Shown piece by piece: positions 18,618 through 28,349 of a DNA stretch of 64,000 bases (the stretch's first letter is position 1; each line of letters starts with the position of its first letter). The notes under the pieces were generated by a model. The model did not search any database. It was not told where the DNA came from and saw only the letters and a program-made list of their open reading frames with translations. A program made the position numbers and the translations under genes. Location: positions 107,990 through 171,989 of the forward strand of contig NZ_ARZY01000003.1 in the NCBI RefSeq assembly GCF_000568405.1, read 5' to 3'. This DNA comes from Catenovulum agarivorans DS-2 (GTDB lineage Bacteria > Pseudomonadota > Gammaproteobacteria > Enterobacterales > Alteromonadaceae).

Positions 18618-21600
18618 ATGATTATTCGGAACACAGGATACCAACTGAGCAAGGTTTCAGTGGCGGTATTATGTGGCTTGTCACTTAACGTCCAGGCTGC
18701 AGAAGAAAACAAAGACAACAAAAATGAAGAAAAAGATACAACCGAAGTAATTGAAGTCACGGGTTACAAAGGTAGTGTCTTAAAGTCTATGTTTGAGAAG
18801 CGTAACGCAGGCAATATCTCAGACTCTATATTTGCCGAAGACATAGGTAAATCAACTGACCAAAATATCGCAGATGCGCTTTCACGCGTTACAGGTATTT
18901 CGGTACAAAGCACGGATGGTGAAGGCGCTCGTATTACAGTGCGGGGGGCTAATCCTGATCAGAACATGATCACTTTAAATGGTGTGCAGTTAACCAGTTC
19001 GGACTTTAACCAAGCGGTTGATTTAAGTGCTTATTCAGCGGATATTTTGTCACATATTAATGTGGTAAAAACGGCCAGTGCTGATCATGATGAAGGTTCT
19101 TTAGGCGCGTCTGTGCAGTTACATACCAGTAAACCGCTTAATTTGAAAAATGATGTCAAGAGTTTAACTTTGCAAGGTCGATATAACGACTTTTCAGAGA
19201 AAAGTGATTACAAACTAGCGGGTTCTTATTCAGAAAAATTCTTTGATGACTCGTTTGGGGTGTTGTTTACCGCATACAAAGAGACTAACTCGGTTCGTCG
19301 AGATGAATTTAAAGTAAATAACTTTGAAGCAAGAAATTTAGCCGTTGCGTCAACAACCGATGGTCGAACCATTACCGATAGACGTGTGCTTACCGCCAAA
19401 GATTTTGAATATGCGTTATATACCAACGAGCGCAATCGCCATGGTGGAACTTTAACCCTACAATTCTTACCAACTGACGACACAGATGTAGCGCTTGATT
19501 TTACCTATAGTAAACAAGACCTTGTTGATACAAATCATTCTGTCACTATTCGTACCCGTCCAGATTTACCTAACTTTATTGAAGGCCAGGTGGCTCCTTC
19601 GAGCACTAGACCTTGGAATTGGCCAGCAGATGTAGATTTTATTCCAGAGTTTTCAGACCCTCAAGCAGACTGGTTTGTGGTTGACGAAGCATCAAATACC
19701 TTAGTTAAGTCAGTCAGTCGTTTCGCTGATGGTGGCTTTCAACGACGCAATGGTGGGAATTCAACCGAAAATAAAGTGGCCAACTTAAACATCAAACACC
19801 AAATTACCGATGATTTTAAAGTGGAATTTGGCGCCAATTATTCAAACACTGTACGTGATCCTGGTGAAGGCACGGTTCAAATGAATCTGTTAAATAACAC
19901 CATGAATGTTGGTCTAAAAGCATTGGCAGGGCCTTATGGTCAACCACATACAGGTATCCAACCCGCTGGTTTTGACTGTACTACAGGTATATGTGAAATG
20001 GTGTTTGGCGACGGTGTCGTATCGCTGAATGATCCTGAAAATATTTCAGATAACCGTGGTTACTCAGCATTTAGCCCTGATGATATTAAAGCGCAAACCA
20101 TTAACTGGATGGCGTTGACTGAACAAGCAGTTGAAGATGAGCTTTCAACCTATCGACTTGATTTTGATTTAGACATTGACGTTTTAGGCTTTACTAAAAT
20201 TGAGTTTGGTGGCAAATACAGCGAACGTTCTAAGTATGTTGATGACCAAAACCGACAATTCCGTAATACTAAAGTACCGGTTCAAGTTATCGCTTATGAT
20301 GAAGATGGCACGCCAACTGGGGTTAAGGCTATTCTTGCTGGCAGTGGTATCGGCAGTATTACCGCAGATAATTTTGCCTCAGACGAAGCGTTTCCAGTTG
20401 ATAACTTTATGGAAGACTTAGGTTTTGCTCGTAATAATATCACCGATGGTTGGACCATGGTTGATGATGAGAAGTTTTTGGCACTAGCGTATGCCAACGA
20501 AGATTATGAGTTAGAAACCAATAGATTAAATACCCGCTCGGCAGATTTAACCACAGCCGCTGGTTATTTTAAAATGAGTTTTGCTTATTTGGATGACAGC
20601 TTAACGGGCGACTTTGGTATTCGTTATATTAAAGATACAGTCGATGTATTGGGATACTCTGGGGCCGAATTTACTGAGACGGTTGCACAAAGAGCTATTT
20701 ATGATCCATTTATGTGGCGCCAGCTGCGCAATCCACAACTCGATAGCTGTGAGTTTGACAATGCATTAGCGCCAGACGATAACCCGTATTTCAACCGAAT
20801 TGACGGTTATGGTTGGGATACCAGTGGGACACCAAATGATACTAGTGACGATGTGCGTATTCCGGCAGATCCTGCAGGTTACCCTTGTTACGATAAATAT
20901 ACAGAGCAAGGTTCTGAGCGTTCTGGTTGGTGGTGGAATCAACGACATGTCGATAGATCAACATTAAAAAATGATGTATTTACTGGTAATGCGGTTAAAG
21001 GTGAAAACCGCTCGCTGCGTGTTTTTGAAACCACAGGTGATAACGAATATGACATGTGGTTACCTAGCTTAAACCTAAACTATATTATCAGCGAAGATAT
21101 GATTGGTCGTTTTGCCATTTCTAAAACCATGTCACGACCCAATATTGATTCGCTTAAACCTGGTTTCTTTATGCGCGAGAGTTTCTGGGGCGACCCATCT
21201 ACACCTCGTGGTTCATCTATTCGGTTAGATAACCCTAAATTGTTACCGCAAGAATCTATTAACTATGACTTATCTTGGGAGTGGTACTTCAATAAAGGTA
21301 GCATGGTATCGGTTGCACTTTTCTATAAAGATATGACCAACTTTGAAGAAGAAGAGCAACAAATTGTCTATGCAGACGATTTGCGTAGCAAAGATTTAAG
21401 CAATTACTCGGCGGACCAATTGTTTAAAACCGAAGAGCAGTTACGTGATGCGTTTGCCAACGATGAAACTGGTACTGGTTTTGGTATTTGTATGCCTAAA
21501 CGCGGCAATATTAATGATGTTGCGGCCGATTGGTGGTACGACGACTCAGATTTATTGAATTACTGTGCAACCTTTGCAGCTACCACCAAACGCAATGGTG

Positions 21601-22187
21601 CAGGTGCTGAGATTGCTGGTATTGAGCTGACATACAACCAAAGTTACGACTTTTTACCGGGGATCTGGGGTGGATTAGGCAGTAGTTTCAATTACACCTA
21701 TCAAGATAGTAAAACTATTCCTGGCGATTCTAACCTAATTGCTGGCAAAGCATTAGAAAGCTTACCTAGAACTTGGGTTCCACAGCATAGCTATAACGCA
21801 ACTGTTTATTGGGAACAAAATGGTCATCAGGTCCGTTTAGCGTATCGCGGCAAGTCAGATGAGCTTATCGACCCTTATTTTAGTTATGGCTCACGTTGGA
21901 ATGAAGGCAGTGACAACCTAGATTTATCAATTGGGTATAAAGTAAGCGACGCAGTTTCCGTGTCATTCCAAGCAATAAACTTAACCGATGAGAGTCAACG
22001 CGTATATTGGACCAATCGAGATTTGGGCATAGAGCCTGAGTTAAACGATGCGGGTGAACCGATTACCAATAAATACATTCCTCTGAATGAAGGCAATGCG
22101 TTAGATGGTGACGCTCCAACATCTCGTACACAGATATTACGTAAAAATGGTCGTACATTCCGTCTTGACCTACGTGTGAACTTTTAA
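18618..22187 (+). CDS. TonB-dependent receptor of the polysaccharide-uptake type
   Basis: A 1189-aa outer-membrane receptor with a signal peptide ending near VQAAEE (residue about 30). A TonB-box-like TTEVIEVTGYKGS is followed by the plug domain (DALSRVTGISVQ, RGANPDQNMITLNGVQ) to about residue 180. The large 22-strand barrel ends in FRLDLRVNF. Size and plug type match receptors that import oligosaccharides in Alteromonadales. Ribosome-binding site CGGAG before ATG. It is followed 18 bp later by a large lipoprotein gene, and the locus context points to galactan oligosaccharides as cargo. A candidate operator precedes it. Confidence 0.9.
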   Translation: MIIRNTGYQLSKVSVAVLCGLSLNVQAAEENKDNKNEEKDTTEVIEVTGYKGSVLKSMFEKRNAGNISDSIFAEDIGKSTDQNIADALSRVTGISVQSTDGEGARITVRGANPDQNMITLNGVQLTSSDFNQAVDLSAYSADILSHINVVKTASADHDEGSLGASVQLHTSKPLNLKNDVKSLTLQGRYNDFSEKSDYKLAGSYSEKFFDDSFGVLFTAYKETNSVRRDEFKVNNFEARNLAVASTTDGRTITDRRVLTAKDFEYALYTNERNRHGGTLTLQFLPTDDTDVALDFTYSKQDLVDTNHSVTIRTRPDLPNFIEGQVAPSSTRPWNWPADVDFIPEFSDPQADWFVVDEASNTLVKSVSRFADGGFQRRNGGNSTENKVANLNIKHQITDDFKVEFGANYSNTVRDPGEGTVQMNLLNNTMNVGLKALAGPYGQPHTGIQPAGFDCTTGICEMVFGDGVVSLNDPENISDNRGYSAFSPDDIKAQTINWMALTEQAVEDELSTYRLDFDLDIDVLGFTKIEFGGKYSERSKYVDDQNRQFRNTKVPVQVIAYDEDGTPTGVKAILAGSGIGSITADNFASDEAFPVDNFMEDLGFARNNITDGWTMVDDEKFLALAYANEDYELETNRLNTRSADLTTAAGYFKMSFAYLDDSLTGDFGIRYIKDTVDVLGYSGAEFTETVAQRAIYDPFMWRQLRNPQLDSCEFDNALAPDDNPYFNRIDGYGWDTSGTPNDTSDDVRIPADPAGYPCYDKYTEQGSERSGWWWNQRHVDRSTLKNDVFTGNAVKGENRSLRVFETTGDNEYDMWLPSLNLNYIISEDMIGRFAISKTMSRPNIDSLKPGFFMRESFWGDPSTPRGSSIRLDNPKLLPQESINYDLSWEWYFNKGSMVSVALFYKDMTNFEEEEQQIVYADDLRSKDLSNYSADQLFKTEEQLRDAFANDETGTGFGICMPKRGNINDVAADWWYDDSDLLNYCATFAATTKRNGAGAEIAGIELTYNQSYDFLPGIWGGLGSSFNYTYQDSKTIPGDSNLIAGKALESLPRTWVPQHSYNATVYWEQNGHQVRLAYRGKSDELIDPYFSYGSRWNEGSDNLDLSIGYKVSDAVSVSFQAINLTDESQRVYWTNRDLGIEPELNDAGEPITNKYIPLNEGNALDGDAPTSRTQILRKNGRTFRLDLRVNF

Positions 22188-22205
22188 GGTTTGGGAGAAT
22201 TAAGC

Positions 22206-24701
22206 ATGTTAAATAAACAAATTAAATCTTTATTGCTTCCAACCGCTATTGCCGTATTGGCAGGTTGTGGCAGTGATACTAACGATGCATCAAATAATAT
22301 TGCACCTGTGTTAACTCAATCTGAATTGGAAGTGGCACATAGTAGTGTATACGAAAACGCTAACAAGCCAGGGCAAATTGAATGGGATTTTACCTTTCAA
22401 GAGAGTGATGATGTTTTCACCCAGCCTAATGGTGAGGTGACCGACTATTATGTGATTGATTTACTGCAAGGGGTTGAAGACCCTGACGGTGATTATTTAT
22501 CGGTCGAAGATATTAACTTTATCTGGGTTGGTGCTGACTGTAGTAACTTTACTGCCAGACAAAACTACCCTGAAGTATGCGATCCTATTTTGGCGCATTT
22601 TGGTTTAACCAAAGAAGATTCAACTACTTGGGAGCAAGATCAGGAAATTAAAAAATATCAAAACCTGCCGTTGGTTACCGATCCAATATATGGTTTTGAA
22701 TTGCATGAAACTAGTTTAAAAGTGACTCCTAGTAAGTTTGCACCTGTGTTAGATACAGACCAAACCGCTGAATTAGCGATGGTTTATTATGTATCTGATG
22801 GTAAAGAGCAAATTGAGCGTCGCATCAAGGTTGAAGTGGTTGGTGAGAATCGAGCGCCTATCTTTTTGCACCAAAATGAATTTGGTGAACCTATACTAGA
22901 TGAAAATTTAGAGGAGCAACCAGTCGAGGATAAATACACTAAATTGTCGCTATCTGAGAAATCTTCTCCTGTTAAAGTTAATCTTTTATATGGCATCTAT
23001 GACAGAGATGTGGCTGATGTCAAAGCTTTGGAAGCTGAAATTGGCGATTTAGCAAACACTTATGACGATGCACACTATAAACCTGAACTCATTACTGTAC
23101 ATAGTTTTACTAAACCAGCTGGTTTAATAGAGGGTACTGCGACTCAAGTTAGTGGTGGGTATCGTGAAGGTGTAGGGCAATATAAATACGAATTTGTATT
23201 TGACCCTTCACCATATAAAGATGATTTGGCCCGTGGTGAAACCAAAGAACTAGTGTTTAACTATATAGTGACAGATGGTGTAAATGATGTTCCGCGTTCA
23301 TTCACTTTTACCATTGTTGGTGCCAACGAAAAAAATGAGCCACTGTTTGATGATGCCGATTTTGTCAAAACGGTAAGTAATGTAGAGAATACTTTGGCTG
23401 TAGATTTAGCAGAAGGCGCTTATGATCTAGACGGTGATGTGATGTCGGTTGTTGACTTTGCGCCAGCAGCCGGTAGTGAAGACCAATATGGAATTGATAC
23501 GTCTGAAGTGTTGACCACACGTCGTATTATGGTTGAGCCGTATGCATTTACTAATTTAAAACCTGGAGACACCCAATCATTTGTCTACACCTACAAATTA
23601 ACCGATGGTGAGTTAACTTCTGTAGAACGAAAATTCACGATTGAAATTGTTGGTGGCCAGTCAAACTTATTTGCCTTAGGGACAAATTCGGATCCTGGTT
23701 TGGAACAAGGTAGTCTAGCTGCAGGTCCATTTGCTTGGCAGTGGAGCCCAACGGGTGAAGATAAGCTTGAGGTAAATGCCGGTGCCGCACGCACGGGTAG
23801 TTATGGTTTAGAGGCTAAAGAAGACAATGTGTTTATTCGGTTAAACTCTACAGGTTTTAAAGAAGGCACATTCTCTAAAAATGACCGAGCGTATTTAAAT
23901 TATTGGGTTACTTCGAATAATTGGCAAACGGTTCGTGTCACACTAAATCAAGATTATGACTATGATAAAAAGTTTAATCTAACCGATATTCCAGACAATG
24001 GCGGAAAACCTGGTCAGTGGATAGAACATACAATGGATTTAGTTGATTTAGACGAAAAAGTCTATGGTGACAACGCCAAATTTGATTTTACCTTCCAAAC
24101 CAACGCGCGTAAGTTAGATGACTTTTCATTGATTAAATACAATTACGCTCCTGTTCGTGACTTAATCCCAGAAGGTGATTTTAGCGATGGCATTGATGGC
24201 GGTTGGAAAGCAACTGGAACTGCAACTCTAGAGGTCAGTGAAGAAGCAAATCGGGTGCAAGGTACGGACGATGTGCAATATGGCTTAAAAGTGACAGGTG
24301 GTGCATCTGGTGGTGAAATTACTTTAGACACCAGCGTATTCCCACAAGGTAAGTTTAAGTCGGGCGTGCGTTATATTGCTCAGCTTGATTTAAAACATCC
24401 AACCTTTGTGGATAAATCATCAGGTGGTGCCGGCCCTCAGCCAATATATGTGCGTGTGCGTGCTGATAATGGCACCATGAGCCAAAAAATGGTTTACGCT
24501 AAGAAAAGCGCAACCGCTTGGAATACTTATTACATTCATATTAATAACCAAGCAGACAGCGAGTATTTCTTTGGTAAATTAAATACTGACGTTAATTATG
24601 ATTGGTTATCAGCATCGGGGACTACTTTCTCAATTGCTATACCAGCTAATCATACTTACTTAATTGACAATATTAGGTTCTTCCCTGTACCTCAGTACTA
24701 A
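22206..24701 (+). CDS. Large surface-type lipoprotein with cadherin-like and CBM-like domains
   Basis: An 831-aa lipoprotein starting at ATG 22206 behind GGGAG (an upstream TTG at 22191 is less likely). Lipobox LAGC near residue 20. Three repeats of cadherin/Ig type follow, each ending in a strand such as RRIKVEVVGENRAP, FTFTIVGANEKNEP or RKFTIEIVGGQ. Two C-terminal jelly-roll, CBM-like domains (about 490-640 and 650-830) follow, the second opening LIPEGDFSDGIDGGWK. No catalytic motif is apparent. Position 18 bp after the receptor gene suggests a glycan-capture partner, functionally comparable to SusD or surface glycan-binding proteins; that is inference. Confidence 0.75.
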   Translation: MLNKQIKSLLLPTAIAVLAGCGSDTNDASNNIAPVLTQSELEVAHSSVYENANKPGQIEWDFTFQESDDVFTQPNGEVTDYYVIDLLQGVEDPDGDYLSVEDINFIWVGADCSNFTARQNYPEVCDPILAHFGLTKEDSTTWEQDQEIKKYQNLPLVTDPIYGFELHETSLKVTPSKFAPVLDTDQTAELAMVYYVSDGKEQIERRIKVEVVGENRAPIFLHQNEFGEPILDENLEEQPVEDKYTKLSLSEKSSPVKVNLLYGIYDRDVADVKALEAEIGDLANTYDDAHYKPELITVHSFTKPAGLIEGTATQVSGGYREGVGQYKYEFVFDPSPYKDDLARGETKELVFNYIVTDGVNDVPRSFTFTIVGANEKNEPLFDDADFVKTVSNVENTLAVDLAEGAYDLDGDVMSVVDFAPAAGSEDQYGIDTSEVLTTRRIMVEPYAFTNLKPGDTQSFVYTYKLTDGELTSVERKFTIEIVGGQSNLFALGTNSDPGLEQGSLAAGPFAWQWSPTGEDKLEVNAGAARTGSYGLEAKEDNVFIRLNSTGFKEGTFSKNDRAYLNYWVTSNNWQTVRVTLNQDYDYDKKFNLTDIPDNGGKPGQWIEHTMDLVDLDEKVYGDNAKFDFTFQTNARKLDDFSLIKYNYAPVRDLIPEGDFSDGIDGGWKATGTATLEVSEEANRVQGTDDVQYGLKVTGGASGGEITLDTSVFPQGKFKSGVRYIAQLDLKHPTFVDKSSGGAGPQPIYVRVRADNGTMSQKMVYAKKSATAWNTYYIHINNQADSEYFFGKLNTDVNYDWLSASGTTFSIAIPANHTYLIDNIRFFPVPQY

Positions 24702-24741
24702 GTTGTTGCAACTTAGCTAATTGAGCTTCAGCATCTAAAAG

Positions 24742-24769
24742 CGGGTTTGCTAGCAAACCCGTGTTTTTT
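24742..24769 (+). terminator. Rho-independent terminator after the receptor operon
   Basis: CGGGTTTGC (24742-24750) and GCAAACCCG (24753-24761) form a 9-bp stem followed by a T-run at 24764-24769. It closes the receptor-lipoprotein transcript. Confidence 0.9.
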
Positions 24770-24902
24770 ATTTGCTCTACTGGTTTATCCTGCTCTAGCA
24801 AATAGTCGTAAGTTTAATATCCTAGTTGCCTTTGTTGGCGATCACGGTTAGTGTTTGTTAGCAATAAAAACTAAAAATGTTCCAAGCAGGCAAAACATTA
24901 AA

Positions 24903-25640
24903 ATGAACAATAACAAACTAACGACTCAATTTACATTCGCGGTAACAAGCCTATTATTAATGACAAGTGTGTATGCACAAATGTCGCCAAAAGAAACTGA
25001 AGTTTGGTCGCCAGAGCCAGAGATGGTGAATCCTCACCCTGTGCCTTCAGATTCGGTTGTTCTATTTGATGGCAAAGATGTTTCACAATGGCAGCATGCT
25101 GATGGTAGTGCGGTTAAGTGGCAAGTTAAAAATGGCGAATTGTCGACCTTACCTGGTACCAAGAGTATTCAAACTAAACAAGCCTTTTGTGATGTGCAAA
25201 TTCACCTTGAATGGAAAACGCCACCTTATATACCGGGGCTATACGCGCAGAAGCAAGGCAATAGTGGGGTATTTATCCAAGGGCGCTACGAGCTACAAGT
25301 GCTAAATTCGGTTGATAACCCAACTTATGTAAATGGTCAAGCAGCAGCTATTTATAAACAAAATCCACCTTTGGTTAATGCCAGTTTGCCACCTATGACA
25401 TGGCAAACGTACGATATTATTTACCACGCACCAAAGTTTAATCCTGAAGGGGAGTTGGTTAAGCCAGCCGATATTACTGTGTTACATAATGGCGTATTGG
25501 TGCAAGACGCGTTTAAAATTAAAGGGCCGACCACTCACAAGGGATTACCTAAATACCAAGCCCATGGTTGTGCCCCGCTTGTGTTGCAAAACCATGGTGA
25601 GAAAATCTACTATCGAAACATTTGGATTAGACCAATCTAG
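24903..25640 (+). CDS. DUF1080 (3-keto-disaccharide hydrolase-type) secreted protein
   Basis: Start placed at ATG 24903 (MNNNKLTTQF), which opens a clear Sec signal peptide cleaved near VYAQ; 245 aa. An upstream in-frame TTG at 24855 would bury that signal. The mature chain is one DUF1080 sandwich: SVVLFDGKDVSQWQ, then VQIHLEWKTP, then GNSGVFIQGRYELQVL and YYRNIWIRPI. It is soluble rather than lipid-anchored and differs clearly from the DUF1080 lipoprotein at 7 kb. Members are linked with cleavage of 3-keto sugars; activity on galactan fragments here is inferred from the neighbours. Confidence 0.85.
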   Translation: MNNNKLTTQFTFAVTSLLLMTSVYAQMSPKETEVWSPEPEMVNPHPVPSDSVVLFDGKDVSQWQHADGSAVKWQVKNGELSTLPGTKSIQTKQAFCDVQIHLEWKTPPYIPGLYAQKQGNSGVFIQGRYELQVLNSVDNPTYVNGQAAAIYKQNPPLVNASLPPMTWQTYDIIYHAPKFNPEGELVKPADITVLHNGVLVQDAFKIKGPTTHKGLPKYQAHGCAPLVLQNHGEKIYYRNIWIRPI

Positions 25641-25658
25641 CAGATGCAAGCATAGAGT

Positions 25659-28190
25659 TTAGTCAATGCTAAAGTCTATGGTTTTTGTTGCCAACCCGTC
25701 AGCTGAAATGGTCACTTTAGCAGGGCCTTGAGTTAAGCCCTGTATAATTGCAAGTGCCTGACCTTCATTGGTGACAACCGTGTCGGTATTATAAGTCGCA
25801 ATTTGTTCAGTCCGGCCATTGTCAGTACCGAGCAGTCGCAAGTTCTTATCAACAGAAAATGTAACTTGCACTTGTTGATGTCTGACTGGGTGGCCTTGCG
25901 CGTCAATAACTTGAACTTCTATGTGCGCGGCATCTGCATCTTTTACCGATAATTTGCTTTTGTCAGTGTTGATGACAAAAGAAGCTGCTGGGCCCGCAGT
26001 GTGGATTTCATCGCTTGTGGTACATTCACCTAAACCTTTGGCGACAACTTTACCAGCTTGATAAGGCACTGCCCATTTGTAGGTACGGTCTGGGTGGTCT
26101 GCCAGTTTTTGCACGCCAAATGATTTATCATTCACAAACAATTCAACTTGGCTACAGTTACTATAAGCCTCAACGGCAATCATTTGTTGCGCTTGATAAT
26201 TCCAGTGTTGATTAACGTCGTACCAATACCAAACTCGCGTTTGCCAACCATCGGCTTTTTTCTCGACCAGCTGGTTATTGTTTATTAGCTTGTATGGCGA
26301 TTGCTCAAGTATGTTTGTGGTTAAATGAATATGTGGTTGTTCATTCCATAATGATTTAAACATGTGGAAACTTGGGTTGGCAAAACCTGCGGTATTTAAT
26401 AACCCTGAGCGCACTGCTTTTGAAGGCCATTTGTTGTGTTGCTCGCCAAGGTAGTCGACCCCTGTCCATAAAAATGTACCAGCAACAAAAGGTCGCTCGA
26501 TAACGGCTTTCCATTCATGCCATTGCGGGACATTTTCATGGCCCATGACCATTTTTCCTGGATAAAGTTTGTGGCCATAATCATAAATCACTCGTCGATA
26601 ACTATAACCAATTACATCTAACGCATCGGTATAACCCGAAATATGGCTGACCGATGGTAAAATTAGGTTGGCGGTCACTGGACGAGTGCTGTCCATTTCT
26701 TTAACCCAGTTTGACAATTTTTTCGCTGTTTTGGCTAATACATATTCACCTTCTGGGCTGTTATGAAATCTGTTGTAAATTTCTTCAGGCGTTATAAAAG
26801 GTGGGTTGTAAAAATAATTGCCAGAAGCATTCATGTCGAAATACCCTGTCGCTGCTTTATATCTAGGGTAGGTCCATTCGATTTCGTTGCCTATACTCCA
26901 CATGATAATCGATGGATGATTTCTATCACGTTTCATCGCAAGTTTAAGATCACGCTCAGCATGCGTTTGAAAGTAGTCTGCATACCCACGGCTAATATAA
27001 TCATCGTGTCTTTCTTGTTGATTGAGACGTTTGTCTTTGGGGTAGTCCCATTCATCAAAGATCTCGGCTTGTACTAAAAAGCCCATTTGGTCACATAAAT
27101 CTAAAAATGCTTCGGAAGCTGGGTTATGTGCGGTGCGAATCGCATTAACGCCAGCCTCTTTTAATTTTTCAAATCGTCTACGCCATACATCATCTGGCAC
27201 TGCCGCACCTACTATTCCGGCATCGTGGTGTAGGTTTACCCCTTTGATCAAGGTATGTTTACCATTTAAAAAGAAGCCTTTATCTGGGTTAAATTCTAGT
27301 GTTCGAAAAGCAAAAGTTTCCCGCTGCTGAGCTACTACTTTTCCCTGCTGGGTGAGTTTGATTATGGCAGAATATAGTTTTGGTGACTCAGGCGACCATA
27401 ATAACGGGTCCGCTACGGTTAATTGTTGAGTCAAAGCCGTTTTTTGGTCTGCTAGTATCTGTCCAGTTTGCACTTGCTGCGCGACAGTTTGGCCGCAGGG
27501 TGAAATGATTTCTGTTTCCAAGTTGAATGTTTGTTGTTGAGCAAATTGGTTGTTTATTTCAACTTGTAGTTTCACGCTAGCTGATTCATCGGAAATGTCT
27601 GGTGTCGTGATATAGCTACCCCAAACAGGAATGTGCAATTTGTTGACTATATGTAGCTTCACGTCACGATAAATGCCAGAGCCAGTGTACCAACGACTAT
27701 CAATATAACGGGTTCGGTTTACTCTAATAGCGAGTAAGTTGTTTTGTCCTTGAGGCTTTAGGTGTGGTGTTAAATCCAATACAAAAGGGGTGTAACCGTT
27801 TACTTCACCACCAATTTTGTGGCCATTTAGGTAAATTTCACTGTGATTATAAATGCCATCAAAGTTCAAGTAATATTGGTGGTTAGATAAATCTTGTGTG
27901 GTTTTAAAGGATTTTTGATACCAACCAATTCCGCCTGCTGTATAGGCAGTCGCTCCATTTAAATTTTTATCGAACCCAAGTTCTATTGTCCAATCGTGCG
28001 GCAGTTGCACTGTTTGCCACAGCTGTTTATCGACAGCTTCTGATTGGTATTTTTTATTGTCGGTTAATGTAAAGCGCCAATCTTGATTAAATAACTGCTC
28101 TGACTGTGTTAGTACTTTTTCTGCTGGAGATGAGCTGCAAGCTGCAATTAGAGTTACAGCACTGAGCAGAATTAACGAACGTAAAAACAT
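25659..28190 (-). CDS. GH2 beta-galactosidase-type lipoprotein
   Basis: An 843-aa lipoprotein (lipobox IAAC near residue 18). GH2 architecture is visible: sugar-binding jelly roll (about 30-210), Ig-like domain (to about 320), TIM barrel with NAIRTAHNPAS, acid/base E436 in WSIGNEIEW and nucleophile E552 in VMGHENVPQ. C-terminal Ig-like domains follow (HIEVQVIDAQGHPV). GH2 enzymes with this tail are usually beta-galactosidases; in this locus it would remove galactose from the non-reducing ends of agar or porphyran oligosaccharides. It converges with the DUF1080 gene (18 bp apart). Confidence 0.9.
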   Translation of the reverse strand: MFLRSLILLSAVTLIAACSSSPAEKVLTQSEQLFNQDWRFTLTDNKKYQSEAVDKQLWQTVQLPHDWTIELGFDKNLNGATAYTAGGIGWYQKSFKTTQDLSNHQYYLNFDGIYNHSEIYLNGHKIGGEVNGYTPFVLDLTPHLKPQGQNNLLAIRVNRTRYIDSRWYTGSGIYRDVKLHIVNKLHIPVWGSYITTPDISDESASVKLQVEINNQFAQQQTFNLETEIISPCGQTVAQQVQTGQILADQKTALTQQLTVADPLLWSPESPKLYSAIIKLTQQGKVVAQQRETFAFRTLEFNPDKGFFLNGKHTLIKGVNLHHDAGIVGAAVPDDVWRRRFEKLKEAGVNAIRTAHNPASEAFLDLCDQMGFLVQAEIFDEWDYPKDKRLNQQERHDDYISRGYADYFQTHAERDLKLAMKRDRNHPSIIMWSIGNEIEWTYPRYKAATGYFDMNASGNYFYNPPFITPEEIYNRFHNSPEGEYVLAKTAKKLSNWVKEMDSTRPVTANLILPSVSHISGYTDALDVIGYSYRRVIYDYGHKLYPGKMVMGHENVPQWHEWKAVIERPFVAGTFLWTGVDYLGEQHNKWPSKAVRSGLLNTAGFANPSFHMFKSLWNEQPHIHLTTNILEQSPYKLINNNQLVEKKADGWQTRVWYWYDVNQHWNYQAQQMIAVEAYSNCSQVELFVNDKSFGVQKLADHPDRTYKWAVPYQAGKVVAKGLGECTTSDEIHTAGPAASFVINTDKSKLSVKDADAAHIEVQVIDAQGHPVRHQQVQVTFSVDKNLRLLGTDNGRTEQIATYNTDTVVTNEGQALAIIQGLTQGPAKVTISADGLATKTIDFSID

Positions 28191-28282
28191 GAATAAAACC
28201 TTTGTTAAAATTTAGACTTATTTTGGTTGTTTATAAACCAGTTTATATTTTGATTACGTTTAGGTAAAGATGTTTTTAGTTA

Positions 28283-28294
28283 AATGTAGACAAT
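28283..28294. promoter_or_regulatory. Operator candidate AATGTAGACAAT before GH2
   Basis: One mismatch from the ATTGTAGACAAT site before the TonB receptor, and about 95 bp upstream of the leftward GH2 start. It is the third member of a motif confined, as far as I could see by eye, to the galactan locus. Confidence 0.4.
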
Positions 28295-28349
28295 TATTCT
28301 GTTGATGGTTGACAGCCATGTTGGCTACAACATGGCTAAGACATTGGTT

